Source of the DNA: Auriscalpium vulgare
Lineage: Eukaryota; Basidiomycota; Agaricomycetes; Russulales; Auriscalpiaceae
DNA: 64,000 bases
Assembly (NCBI GenBank): GCA_019915015.1
Contig: JAHBBC010000042.1
Span: 124,001 to 188,000 of the forward strand
Reading direction: 5' to 3'
This document shows, in pieces, positions 20,296-29,811 of the stretch. Under the pieces are notes generated by a model. The model saw nothing but the letters and a program-made list of their open reading frames with translations. It made no database searches and had not been told where the DNA came from. Each line of letters starts with the position of its first letter. Position 1 is the first letter of the stretch. Made by a program: the position numbers and the translations under genes.

Positions 20296-22245
20296 TTACG
20301 CGGTCTGAGTGTTCTCCAATTCGGTGGCGCCGCCACTGTTGGGAAGAGGCGCCCCGGAGTTGGTAGAACCCGCGTTCACGGTCGCGTCGACACCGCCAAG
20401 GGTGGCCGGAGGCGCCGTCGCAACGGTCGAGTCGACGCCGCCCATGATGGCCGGAGGCGTCGCCGAGATCGTGTTCGTCGCGCCATTGATCGCGGGGGTG
20501 TCGACTATCATAGGTTGAGTCTTCTCGGACTGAGTGACGTCGGGTACTGCAACGGTCGTGGTCGTCGAGGGGATATGTGCCTCCGCCTCTCCGCTCGTCG
20601 TGTTTGTCGTGCCCGGCGAAGCGGTCGCCTCGGTGATCATCGGGGTGGGCCCGTTTAAAATCGCCAGCGTGTCCAGCATCGCGTTGGGGGCTCTGGGCTT
20701 GCGCTCGGCAACCCACGACATCAGGAATTTGCGCGCCCACTGGCCGTAGTCCTCCGCCTCGGCCAAAGTCATGCCGTTCTCGGCAAAGTGAAGCGCGACG
20801 TCCAGTGTCGTTATATTGTCGACGCCCTTGGTGAGCCGCATGTAGCGGCGGACGGGCGCAATGACTGCCCTGGCGTCGATGAGGTGCTGCTCGTATCGGC
20901 CAGGTACAGCCAATAGCTGTACGGACGTCTGCTTGTACGCCGTGCGCTTACGCTCGGAGGACTGGTCGCTCTTCGGCGGGCCCAGTTGCGCAGAGGCTAT
21001 GAAACCTCTGATGTCCCGCTCCTGAAACTTGCCATCGTCGCCACGCGAGATGCCTCGCATCGGTTCTTCGCCCGCTGCAACATGCTCATCCAACCACGTT
21101 AGCCAGTTGGCGACTGGGGCTTCCAGGCCGGGCTGTCGCCGCGGCGTCGCCGTGCTACTCGCCGAGGCTGTGGCTGCGTTCGCGTCGCTGTTCTCTGGCT
21201 TGCTCGAGCCCCCGCGTTGGGACCGGATCTTGGCCCATAATTCGAGTGCTCGGTTGTGTGCGTCGGTGCGTGCGCTCGGCGTCGTCCCCTGGATGCGTTC
21301 GATGAATCCCCTGGCGCGAGCAAACGCGCCGTGGTTCGTAGGGGCCGACGCGGCGGCGAATAGTTCGTCAACTCGCGCTATGGTCGTTGGGTCGTCTTGG
21401 AATGAGCGCATTCCTCCCCTCCCCCTCACAGGAGTGAACCCCCGGGGCGGGGGAAGCCCGAGAGCTGCGTTCCTCTCGCCTGGAGTCGGCATCCGTACGC
21501 GCGGCGCCGCGTCGTCGAATACAGGGTCGAAAGCCGTAGTGACGGCTGGCGCCCACTGGCTGGCTGCGAGGCCGTGCATAGCGTCGTCGGTGTCAGCCTC
21601 GCTGCGCCAGGCGTGCTGCGCGGTAGTGATCTCTGTGCTCGCGCCCGTTTTGCGGCGGCCGTCGCGATGTGCGTCCTCCTCCTCGAGCAAGGCTCTCAAC
21701 CGCTCGTTCTCTGCTCGGAGCTCCTTGTTCTTGGCTTCGTAGGCGTCAGCCCGTGCTTTGGCCTCGTCGAGCAGCTCGCAAGCTTCCTTATACTCGATGT
21801 CGTTCGACTTCATTTTTTCTTCGGCTGTCGCGAGCTTGCCCAGTAGCGACCCGTGCGCTGTCACAGGGAGCTTCCCTTTCTCGTACTCTCTAGCGAAATG
21901 CGCGGCGCGTTCTTCGATGGCGGCGGTCAGGGACTCGTCCCCCTGGAATGCGGCTTGGGCGAGATGTTTGGTGAACCCCTCGCACAAGACGCAGTACATG
22001 TCTTCGTTCTCCTCGTGAATGATGACCTCCATAAACTTCCTGAACTTCCACAGAGCCTGCTCTGCGGTGATCGGGATGCGGCGGCGGTCGTCGTCGTACC
22101 GAGACGGGGAACGGTTGTCGTTGTCTCTGTCGCGGGAAGCATGTCGCTCGCGGGAACGCCCCCGGCGGCTATCATGCATTATGCTGTCGTTCATGTTGTA
22201 ATACGGTAGGCGCTGTGGTGCGTGTGTATATCGAAGTCGCCCCAC
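20296..22245 (-). CDS. Third ORF of the Ty3/gypsy element, unknown function
   Basis: 649 residues, starting 84 bases after the pol stop and ending 50 bases before the 3' LTR, in a different frame from pol. The N terminus is rich in Arg, Ser and Asp (SRRGRSRERHASRDRDNDN). A part with EQALWKFRKFMEVIIHEENE and CVLCEGFTKHLAQAAFQGDE follows, then a coiled coil at about residues 150-200 (EACELLDEAKARADAYEAK and heptads after it), a folded-looking region with FAENGMTLAEAEDYGQWARK near residue 510-530, and a Thr/Ala/Gly-rich tail with repeats of PPA.(M/L)GGVD. There is no signal peptide or membrane segment, so it is not an envelope protein. It could be a second structural protein or an acquired gene. 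The frame is fully open over 1.95 kb, suggesting that it is used. Confidence 0.75.
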   Translation of the reverse strand: MGRLRYTHAPQRLPYYNMNDSIMHDSRRGRSRERHASRDRDNDNRSPSRYDDDRRRIPITAEQALWKFRKFMEVIIHEENEDMYCVLCEGFTKHLAQAAFQGDESLTAAIEERAAHFAREYEKGKLPVTAHGSLLGKLATAEEKMKSNDIEYKEACELLDEAKARADAYEAKNKELRAENERLRALLEEEDAHRDGRRKTGASTEITTAQHAWRSEADTDDAMHGLAASQWAPAVTTAFDPVFDDAAPRVRMPTPGERNAALGLPPPRGFTPVRGRGGMRSFQDDPTTIARVDELFAAASAPTNHGAFARARGFIERIQGTTPSARTDAHNRALELWAKIRSQRGGSSKPENSDANAATASASSTATPRRQPGLEAPVANWLTWLDEHVAAGEEPMRGISRGDDGKFQERDIRGFIASAQLGPPKSDQSSERKRTAYKQTSVQLLAVPGRYEQHLIDARAVIAPVRRYMRLTKGVDNITTLDVALHFAENGMTLAEAEDYGQWARKFLMSWVAERKPRAPNAMLDTLAILNGPTPMITEATASPGTTNTTSGEAEAHIPSTTTTVAVPDVTQSEKTQPMIVDTPAINGATNTISATPPAIMGGVDSTVATAPPATLGGVDATVNAGSTNSGAPLPNSGGATELENTQTA

Positions 22246-22328
22246 CAGAACGGTCGGTTCTGTGGATTCCCTTGCTTAGAGTTCAAACCCCGTGTCGCCT
22301 GCTGTATAGTTTGTCGGGTGTGCCCACA

Positions 22329-25300
22329 TCACGTGCGAGCGCCAGTATTTCGGCGCTCCGCGTTCTTGCGTGGGAGGTGCTTCCAGTCACTGACCCCGAC
22401 TAATTCAAGGTATGTGTCGAGTGCTTCCAGGTCCTTGCATGAGCTATAGGGCTCCCAGGTCGTGTCCCCTAAATTCCAACGAATTTCAAACGACAATGAG
22501 CGCCCCGACCAACGATGGCCGATTATCTCATCGACCAGCCACTCTACGTCGTCCGGCGTTCCATAGTCGTAGTCGATATTGGTCTCTCGATGCGGGAACA
22601 GTACGTCGTCATTCTCTTCGTGGGGTCGCAGCCTGCTGATATGAAACGTATCATGTATACGTCGTGCGCGCAGTTGCGCGGGCAGTGCCACAGTGTAAGC
22701 TGAGGACGCCCGGTGCGCATTCGTCACCGGGAATGGCCCAATGAATTTGGGTAACAGTTTGTGCGCTCGCCCTTTAGGTAGCGCGAGGTGCTCCGTGGAG
22801 ACGTACACCTTGTCGCCGACCTGTATCTCGGGTTCTCCGCGTCGTCTCCTATTTGCCTGGTATGTCTGATATACCCGGCTCTCTATTATCGCGTCGCGGG
22901 CTAATTCGAGGCTCCGCCTAGCGCTCTCTGCGAACTGGTTCACCCCAGGCATCGTATCTTTCGATGGGATTATGCCGTTCAGCAACGTCGGCATTGAACC
23001 GTAGTTCAATTCGAATGGCGCGAACCCTGTCGAGCGACTGACGCTCGAATTGATCGCAAACTCGGTGAGTGGCACTTTATGCACCCAGTCAGTCTGGTCT
23101 GGTTTCACCATTGCACGCAGTATCTGCCCCACGTTGCGTATTGCGCGCTCGGATGCGCCATCTGTCTGCGGATGAAAGCTCGTGGACATGAGCAATTTGG
23201 TACCCAACAGATGGTGCGTTTCCTTCCAGAATTTCGACGTGAACTTGGGGTCTCTGTCTGATACGATTGTCTCTGGTAGTCCGTGGAGTCGCACTATGTC
23301 GCGGACGTATAGCCAGGCTAGCTCGCTCGCGGTGATTGTGGTGTGTATGGGCACCAAATGTATCATCGATGTTAATCGACAGATGACAACCCACAGATAG
23401 TCGAATCCCTCGGACTTCGGGAATGGTCCCACAAAGTCCATCCCGATGGATCCCCACGGTCGCGTTGGGATCGGCAGACTGTGGAGCAACCCCTGTATTA
23501 ACTGGGTGCGCGGCTTCGTCGTCTGACACGTTCCGCATGTCTTACAGAATTTCTCTACGTCTTGGCCGATTCTGGGCCACCAGTAATAGCGGCGCATGTA
23601 CTCGGCGGTTTTCTGCGCACCAAGATGCCCCAGAATCGTGTGCGCTTGGTCAATTATGCGTTCGGTAAGTCGTCGCTTTCGCGTCACTGTCCCCGGCACA
23701 CACATCACTCTCTCTCCCGCACGGTTGGTCGTATAAATGACCCCTTTCTCTAGTGAGAACGCCGCGTGCTCGTTTGGTCGTTCCAGCACTTTACTGAATA
23801 GCGTATCCAGTGCGTACCCGGTCTTAATGTCCTCTACAAATCCTTGTGATTCGTCCATTAATTGGTTTAGCGGGGGCCCGTGCTGCGCCGCATCCACCAC
23901 TCGGGGATCGTTGGCATTTTGCCGACGGCGCTCACCCTCCGTCTCCTCTGCGTTAGCGGCCAGCGCTCGCGCCTCCTCACGTCTTTCCTCTACGTTCTCG
24001 GCGAGTGTACGCTTCGGGGTCGTGCCCAGTCGTTCACGCCGGTCGGCCTCCGTACGCATGGCTCGAATTTCAACAAATCGTGTCCAGGGTAGGTCTTCCC
24101 CTTCGGGGTCGAGTCTCGAGTCTACATTGACGAATTCTCCTTGGGGATGAATATCCTCCCAGGTGTCGCTCTCGTAGTATCGAGATAACGCGTCGGCGAC
24201 TTTGTTGAGTTCGCCTTTCACATACGATATCTCGAAGTCAAATCTGCTCATGAACTCCATCCATCGCGCCTGTCGGCTGGATAGACGACGCTGTGTCTTG
24301 AAGAATTCAAGCGCTTTATGGTCGGTCACTATTCGTATGCGGTTCCCTAGTAGCTTATCTTCCCACTTGAGTAGAGCTTCAAGTATAGCTATGGTCTCCA
24401 TTTCGAATACGCGGTAATTATGTTGCGCCGTCGTGAATTTCTTTGACATAAAACCCGCAGGGCGGCATGTCTGCCACGTCGGTCCCTGGCCGTACATGGA
24501 CCCCACGCCCGACGCAGACGCGTCGCATATAACCCATACAGGCTCGGGGTTCTTCGCGTCGATCGGTTTGAGCACTGGCGTTTTACACGCAAGAGCTTTA
24601 ATCATCCCGAAGCATCGCTCGTGCAGCGGTCTCCACACAAATTGGTTCCCGTTCTTGGAAATCGACGCCAATGGTCCCGTGTACGCGGTCACATCAGGCA
24701 TGAAATGCGCAAGATACTGCACCAGTCCCAAGAATTTCTGTACGTCGTGATAGTTCCTTGGGGTTCGCCATTCTCTTACGCGGGCCATTTTGTCGGCGTC
24801 AGCGTGAAGTCCGGCGTCGTCAATGACGTGCCCCAGACAATCCATTCTCTCGGAGTAAAGGTCGCACTTGTCCTTCTCGAGGTACAACTCGGCCTCACGG
24901 AGGCGTTGTAGAACACATTGCAGGTGCGTTTCGTGCTCTTCCTCAGAGTCGCTGTATATGAATATGTCGTCCAAGTATACATGAACGAATCTCCCTATGA
25001 AGTCGCGGAATATCGCCGTGACAAGTCGTTGGAATGTAGCTGGTGCGTTACAATCTCCTTGCTGCATTACCAGACTGAGGTACGTGCCGTATACTGTAGC
25101 AAATGCGGTGTGCAAGATGTCTTCCGGCACTATTCGAATCTGCTCATACGCATTCGACATATCGATCTTTGACCGGTATTTTGCACGCGCCACGTCCATA
25201 CGGATGTGGTCCTGGTCCGGAAATGGCGTCACATCCCGCACTGTATTGTCGTTTCGCTCTCTACAGTCAACAACCGTGCGCAATTTTCCTGATTTCTTTG

Positions 25301-25835
25301 GTATGCAGAGCATCGGCGCGGCCTGGTTAGTCGTTGTTGGTTCCCACCACCCAGCCTCAGCATACAGTCTTATCTTCTCCATGAGCTGAGGTTTCATTGC
25401 GTCTGGGCATCGCGGCAATCGATAGTGGTAATTTTTCCCTTTATCGATTATCGGAATGCGGTGGTTCACTTCTCTCATTGGTGGTAGTCGAGGGGGTACA
25501 CCCGCAAGTACGTCTTCAAATTCTCTCATCCACTTTTCCCGTCTCACGCGCCGTTCTTCTGCTGATATCGGCTTCTCATCATAGACGTGGTACTGTGGCG
25601 ACGTCTCCGCTTGTCGCTCAGTGGGCGGTTCTGCTCGCAGCGTCTCACCCGTTGACGTGGTACCGTCTCGGGCCGTCGACTCCAATATTGGGCCATCCTT
25701 ATCCGCCCATTTCTCTCCCTTCATTGCAAGTAAGTATTCGTCTTCGACTTCCTCTATAGTAACCTGGCGTCGCCGTTTCTGCCCGTGTGCAGGTCCCGCA
25801 GCTATCTCCGAGGGTATTTCCTGCGGGCCAGGGAG
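22329..25835 (-). CDS. pol: Ty3/gypsy pol: reverse transcriptase, RNase H, integrase, chromodomain
   Basis: The first Met is at 25724, but the frame is open back to the codon after the gag stop (25835). The reverse transcriptase has YRSKIDMSNAYEQIRI, MQQGDCNAPATFQRL and the catalytic VYLDDIFIY near residue 250. RNase H has VWVICDASASGVGS and IVTDHKALEFF. The integrase has a zinc site (H..H..CKTCGTCQ near residue 720-750) and the D,D,E core (GMDFVGPFPKS, IVSDRDPKFTSKFW, GASERAIRNVGQ). The C terminus, VEWLVDEIIGHRWSG with FEIRWNLGDTTWEP, is a chromodomain, which in chromoviruses steers integration toward marked chromatin. All catalytic residues looked for are present and no stop interrupts the 1131 residues. 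Confidence 0.95.
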   Translation of the reverse strand, partial: LPGPQEIPSEIAAGPAHGQKRRRQVTIEEVEDEYLLAMKGEKWADKDGPILESTARDGTTSTGETLRAEPPTERQAETSPQYHVYDEKPISAEERRVRREKWMREFEDVLAGVPPRLPPMREVNHRIPIIDKGKNYHYRLPRCPDAMKPQLMEKIRLYAEAGWWEPTTTNQAAPMLCIPKKSGKLRTVVDCRERNDNTVRDVTPFPDQDHIRMDVARAKYRSKIDMSNAYEQIRIVPEDILHTAFATVYGTYLSLVMQQGDCNAPATFQRLVTAIFRDFIGRFVHVYLDDIFIYSDSEEEHETHLQCVLQRLREAELYLEKDKCDLYSERMDCLGHVIDDAGLHADADKMARVREWRTPRNYHDVQKFLGLVQYLAHFMPDVTAYTGPLASISKNGNQFVWRPLHERCFGMIKALACKTPVLKPIDAKNPEPVWVICDASASGVGSMYGQGPTWQTCRPAGFMSKKFTTAQHNYRVFEMETIAILEALLKWEDKLLGNRIRIVTDHKALEFFKTQRRLSSRQARWMEFMSRFDFEISYVKGELNKVADALSRYYESDTWEDIHPQGEFVNVDSRLDPEGEDLPWTRFVEIRAMRTEADRRERLGTTPKRTLAENVEERREEARALAANAEETEGERRRQNANDPRVVDAAQHGPPLNQLMDESQGFVEDIKTGYALDTLFSKVLERPNEHAAFSLEKGVIYTTNRAGERVMCVPGTVTRKRRLTERIIDQAHTILGHLGAQKTAEYMRRYYWWPRIGQDVEKFCKTCGTCQTTKPRTQLIQGLLHSLPIPTRPWGSIGMDFVGPFPKSEGFDYLWVVICRLTSMIHLVPIHTTITASELAWLYVRDIVRLHGLPETIVSDRDPKFTSKFWKETHHLLGTKLLMSTSFHPQTDGASERAIRNVGQILRAMVKPDQTDWVHKVPLTEFAINSSVSRSTGFAPFELNYGSMPTLLNGIIPSKDTMPGVNQFAESARRSLELARDAIIESRVYQTYQANRRRRGEPEIQVGDKVYVSTEHLALPKGRAHKLLPKFIGPFPVTNAHRASSAYTVALPAQLRARRIHDTFHISRLRPHEENDDVLFPHRETNIDYDYGTPDDVEWLVDEIIGHRWSGRSLSFEIRWNLGDTTWEPYSSCKDLEALDTYLELVGVSDWKHLPRKNAERRNTGART

Positions 25836-28800
25836 TCAATTAGTTGGTGTCGCGCGCGGTCGGGCTGCCTCGCGCTTACGTGCCGCGCGGCTAGTTTCTT
25901 CCTCATAGGTGAGTGTTGGGATATCAATCCCTTTTACTCGGATCGTGTCTGTCGCAAAATCCAGGATTACTCCATGGGCTCGGAGGAACGGTGTCCCAAT
26001 GATCATGTCGTAGCGGTCTATATTGACGACGTCCGCGTACGTTTTCTCCACTACTGGTCCAAAAGATACGTTGACTTTTGCCCCAAAGTTAATCTTTGTA
26101 CGGCTCCCTACGCATCCGAGCTGTAGAGTTACAGGTCTCTTCAATTCCACAAGCGGAATGCGTTGCACTTTCGCGAAGTCAGGCGTTATCGACATCGTCG
26201 TACTTCCTGAGTCGAACAGCGTGTATGCTTGCGCCCCATTCACAGTCACATACGCGGCCAAACAATGGCGCGATCCTTGTGACGGCCGGTCTTCCACGGG
26301 GAATGGACTCCCTGCAGATCGGAATTCTCTGTCCTCGTGCATTGCCATAATCTGGACACTCTCAAGGGCAGCCGGCGTTTCTTCTGCGTCGTTCTCCGCT
26401 GAGTCGTCCGACCAATTGTCTTCGTCATCTCCTCGCTCTGACTCGGAGTCAGCCACCGTCTCCAGATCAGGCATGGCCCCTGAACCGTTGGTCGTCATGC
26501 TGAGCGCTGGTGAAGGGCTGCGACGACTTGCATCCGACGCGTAGTCCATGTGGTCGTCCTCCAGGTACGTAGTAGAAGACTCGCTCGAGTCGTCGTGTCC
26601 GTTCTCACCCACCCGCGCACGCAGGTATATAACTTCGCGAAATGTGCCGGAGTACAGTGCGCGCATGCGGGTAGCGTCCATTTCTGCCTCCTCCATCCGC
26701 ATGCGAGTGCGTCTGAAATTATCCTCGACGTCCTCAATATAGTCTCTCAGTCGATCCAGGTCATCCCTGGCCTCGGCTCGCGCTTGGTTATAAGCCATTT
26801 CCCGAAGCCAGTACTCATAGCGGAATCGGGTGTTGCGTGCTTGCAGGTATCCCTCGTCGTTTCCTTCATGCGCCTCCTGAATATGATTGATATATCTCAT
26901 GCAGTCCTCACATTCATGGAAGTGCACAGTTCCATATTCTCGGTGCCAGCACCATAGCCGCGACAGCATGTTTCGCGGCCCAATTTCCCCAGGAGACGGT
27001 AAGAATTCCTGGATCATTGGTGGCGCTGGTAATTCTCCGTCAAGGAATGTCCTCAGTCGCGCCCACCACGGTAGATCGTCTGTGTCTTCCAGGTGGTAGT
27101 TATGCTCTCTGTTTATATTCATCGCTCGTATATATACGGGCTCCCCTTCTTCTTCGTCGAGTGAGTTGTCATATCCTTCATGTTCCTCATATTGTTCCAC
27201 GACATATTCATAATCCGAACTGTCATACTGCGACCCGCCTGCTGCGCCAGCCTCGACGGTGTCGTCGTCCTCTGCTCCATTGTCGTGTTTCATCTCAGGT
27301 GCCAATGCTGGGTGGTCACCTTCTTCTTCAGATCGGTCGTCGATTACTTGCCCCGCAAACAATTGCGGTCTCTGCTCATTGTATTTGGGGCACTTGGGGT
27401 CGCTCGAGTAATGTCCCAATTGGCCGCACTTCCAACATGTCACTTTCGAGACGTCGCGATTGGTGTTCTGACGCGTACCCGCGTTCGTTTGTCCCTGGTT
27501 TCTCGGCGCAGGAGCTGATTCTCTGGTCCGACTTGGCTCGCCACGAGCTGCTGCGGCGTGTCTGGCTGGGTTCTCTCGTGGCGCATCGTGCTTGCTTTCA
27601 TAGCGGGGCGTGTCGCTGGGTTTCTCTGAGTGTTTACCCTCATACGGCTTCCTCCTTCGTACTACTCGAAAGCTCTTGCCTCCCAATTCCGTACGGAATG
27701 GTCCGTCTCTCGACGTTGCTACCGGGGCTCGGATTGAACTCTCCGACAATTTTGCTGCGGTGGCAACCCTTGCCAGACGTGCGGCGTGCTGCTTGCGGTA
27801 TCTCTCCGCTCCCTCGACTATCGCTGCTTCCTTGAGAATGCGGTCTATGGTCGACTTCTCCGCAGATATGCTCTTGTTTACCATCAGATGGTTGACCATT
27901 CTCTGCGGCATTTCCTGCAGCAGTTTCTGCTTAAATGCGTACTTGCTCGGTCGTTCTACCATCCGGTTCACATGGCGCATCAAGTCGTTATACAAACGTT
28001 GGGCAGTATCTACATACGTCGTCGCCTCATACTGATCGCTAGCGACTTGCACTGTCGCTTCGTGTACGAATCTCCGGTACATTGCGCAGACCAAATCCGC
28101 AAATTTCCAGCGTCGAGTTGCGCGCCTGGGGTGGGTCACCTCATCGTTAAACCATACGCGCGCGTCACCTTGGAGATTATTCCCCAGCATGGTTATGCGA
28201 TCTTGGTCACGTTTTGGTCCGCATATCCGTCCTAGTTTCATCAAAACTAAGAGTCCCTGCAAGAACTCCTCAAATATCTCGACGCTGTCGCTCCCTTTAT
28301 ACGCGTTCGGTGGGTTTCCTTTAATTCCTTTTATGTCGGGCAGGTGGGACATATCCGTGCCGACCTGCTCCTCAATCATGATCCTATATACGTCCAGTGC
28401 GTCATCTATCATTGCCTCTGGCGTTTCCTCTCTGGATCGACGACTGGTAGCACCCACGCTGCGCTTGCGCAGCGTCACCCGCTGGTCGTATTCCTCGTCC
28501 AGCCTAGGGGTCTCCGATCCTCCGGAGCGGCGGCCGTTACCATTGGATCGCGGAGTATCGTTGTTCTCCGACTCCTCCTCAGACGACTCGTCCTTGTCGC
28601 TACTACCGTCGTCGTCATCATCGTCTCCCGGAGGAGGAGGTGGCGGCGGGGCCCCGCTTCTCGGGCGATTGCCACTCGCCTTATTTCCTCGCGGGGCTTT
28701 CTCTCGGCGTTCGTCTTCGCGGTCTGACTCGTCCGCACGACTTGATTCGGGGATGCGCGGTACAAATGAGAACCCCGATTCCTTCAAGTCCTTATTCCTC

Positions 28801-29528
28801 CAGGTGCGCAGTATCGCTCTGTCCTTGGATGACATGTCCTTGACCGTCATTTTAGCCTGCGCAGCCCGAACGTCTTCCGCCGGTGCTTTCTCCAGGCGGC
28901 GTTGAGCTCGCACACGACGGGCGTACTCGTCGTCGTCTTCGTCCTTTCTCTTAGGCTCGTATAATTTCTTTCTGGCGAGTTCAATCGCTTCATCTCCAGG
29001 GGTTGACTCTCGTCTCCCCTTGATGCTGATGCCGCTTACTCTGTCCCCGAGTTGCTCTCTCAGTGCAGCGAATTTTCCTTGCAACGCGTTCATGCGTTCA
29101 GACGCTTGCTCGGCGCGCCGTCCGGCGAATTGCCCGATGCTTCGCAGTTCCTCTATTTCGACCGCCTCTTCTTCCCACAGCTGCTCAATTTCTCCCAGCA
29201 GCCAACCAATCTCTCTTTCGTTTACTCCCGACTGGTCGCCTGGAATCGTGCTCTGGGTCGGGCGCGTCGCCTCTGGGTCCTCAGCGTCCAATCCCTGGTC
29301 CTCGTCGGAGAGCGGGCTCGTGCTCTCGTGCTCCGCACTATTGTTGCGGCCCGAGGCGTCGCCGCCGTCGTGAACCTGGCGGTTGGCGTCGCTTGTGTCG
29401 TCCGGTGCGCCGTCAACGCGGTGCGCTTCGTTCCTTTCCTCTGTCTCCTTAGTCTCTGTCGTCTGCTGCGTCGTATTCGCTCCGGCGCGGCGCGTCTGCG
29501 CAACTGTCCTCGTTTTCGTCGAAGGCAT
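25836..29528 (-). CDS. gag: Ty3/gypsy gag and aspartic protease
   Basis: 1230 residues. The long N-terminal acidic and coiled part contains EIGWLLGEIEQLWEEEAVEI. A capsid-like region at about 410-600 has EIFEEFLQGLLVLMKLGRI and RDQDRITMLGNNLQGDARVW. The CCHC zinc knuckle CWKCGQLGHYSSDPKC lies near residue 700, a tyrosine- and acid-rich spacer follows, and a retropepsin-type protease lies near 1085-1200 with YTLFDSGSTTMSITPDF and IGTPFLRAHGVILDF. The frame ends TPTN-TGA at 25836-25838 and is in the same frame as pol. The protein is long for a fungal gag because of the extended N terminus and spacer. Confidence 0.93.
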   Translation of the reverse strand: MPSTKTRTVAQTRRAGANTTQQTTETKETEERNEAHRVDGAPDDTSDANRQVHDGGDASGRNNSAEHESTSPLSDEDQGLDAEDPEATRPTQSTIPGDQSGVNEREIGWLLGEIEQLWEEEAVEIEELRSIGQFAGRRAEQASERMNALQGKFAALREQLGDRVSGISIKGRRESTPGDEAIELARKKLYEPKRKDEDDDEYARRVRAQRRLEKAPAEDVRAAQAKMTVKDMSSKDRAILRTWRNKDLKESGFSFVPRIPESSRADESDREDERREKAPRGNKASGNRPRSGAPPPPPPPGDDDDDDGSSDKDESSEEESENNDTPRSNGNGRRSGGSETPRLDEEYDQRVTLRKRSVGATSRRSREETPEAMIDDALDVYRIMIEEQVGTDMSHLPDIKGIKGNPPNAYKGSDSVEIFEEFLQGLLVLMKLGRICGPKRDQDRITMLGNNLQGDARVWFNDEVTHPRRATRRWKFADLVCAMYRRFVHEATVQVASDQYEATTYVDTAQRLYNDLMRHVNRMVERPSKYAFKQKLLQEMPQRMVNHLMVNKSISAEKSTIDRILKEAAIVEGAERYRKQHAARLARVATAAKLSESSIRAPVATSRDGPFRTELGGKSFRVVRRRKPYEGKHSEKPSDTPRYESKHDAPRENPARHAAAARGEPSRTRESAPAPRNQGQTNAGTRQNTNRDVSKVTCWKCGQLGHYSSDPKCPKYNEQRPQLFAGQVIDDRSEEEGDHPALAPEMKHDNGAEDDDTVEAGAAGGSQYDSSDYEYVVEQYEEHEGYDNSLDEEEGEPVYIRAMNINREHNYHLEDTDDLPWWARLRTFLDGELPAPPMIQEFLPSPGEIGPRNMLSRLWCWHREYGTVHFHECEDCMRYINHIQEAHEGNDEGYLQARNTRFRYEYWLREMAYNQARAEARDDLDRLRDYIEDVEDNFRRTRMRMEEAEMDATRMRALYSGTFREVIYLRARVGENGHDDSSESSTTYLEDDHMDYASDASRRSPSPALSMTTNGSGAMPDLETVADSESERGDDEDNWSDDSAENDAEETPAALESVQIMAMHEDREFRSAGSPFPVEDRPSQGSRHCLAAYVTVNGAQAYTLFDSGSTTMSITPDFAKVQRIPLVELKRPVTLQLGCVGSRTKINFGAKVNVSFGPVVEKTYADVVNIDRYDMIIGTPFLRAHGVILDFATDTIRVKGIDIPTLTYEEETSRAARKREAARPRATPTN

Positions 29529-29599
29529 AGTGATTTGTGATGTGGTATGAAAACAAATGTCGCTAGTGGATTCGGAATTCCACTGGAGGTTTAAAAAAG

Positions 29600-29811
29600 T
29601 GTAAGGCAGGTGATAGAAGGTGTAGCTTAAGTCACGCAGTATAAACCAAACCCAGATATGGGATTCAAGAATATACTAGTGACAAGATAAAAGCTAAAGA
29701 CGTCCTCTACAGTCCCATGGACGATATCCGCCGTCAGCCTCAACTGTATAGTTCTAGGTCAGCGGTCCCACGCTCACGTACGATCACGTGTGCTCGGACG
29801 CCGCCCTTACA
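29600..29811 (-). repeat. 5' LTR of Ty3/gypsy element
   Basis: 212 bases, identical by eye to 20032-20243 and followed by AATCC. It presumably holds the promoter and polyadenylation signals of the element. Confidence 0.95.

Larger units (their letters stand above)
20032..29811 (-). mobile_element. Ty3/gypsy chromovirus-type LTR retrotransposon, full length and young
   Basis: The LTRs of 212 bp at both ends are identical by eye and start TGTAAGG and end CCTTACA; the target duplication AATCC flanks them (20027-20031 and 29812-29816). The order on the minus strand is 5' LTR, gag with zinc knuckle, retropepsin, TGA, reverse transcriptase, RNase H, integrase, chromodomain, then a third ORF and 3' LTR. 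A polypurine tract GTGGGGGAGGG lies against the 3' LTR (plus-strand 20244-20254). No obvious tRNA primer site was found directly after the 5' LTR. It stands 165 bases beyond the 3' end of the family gene at 18.4 kb. Confidence 0.95.

Noticed and set aside
21029..21742. Long plus-strand frames opposite the retrotransposon ORFs (also 26023-26544 and 28189-28905)
   Set aside because: Antisense shadows of intact gag, pol and third ORF.
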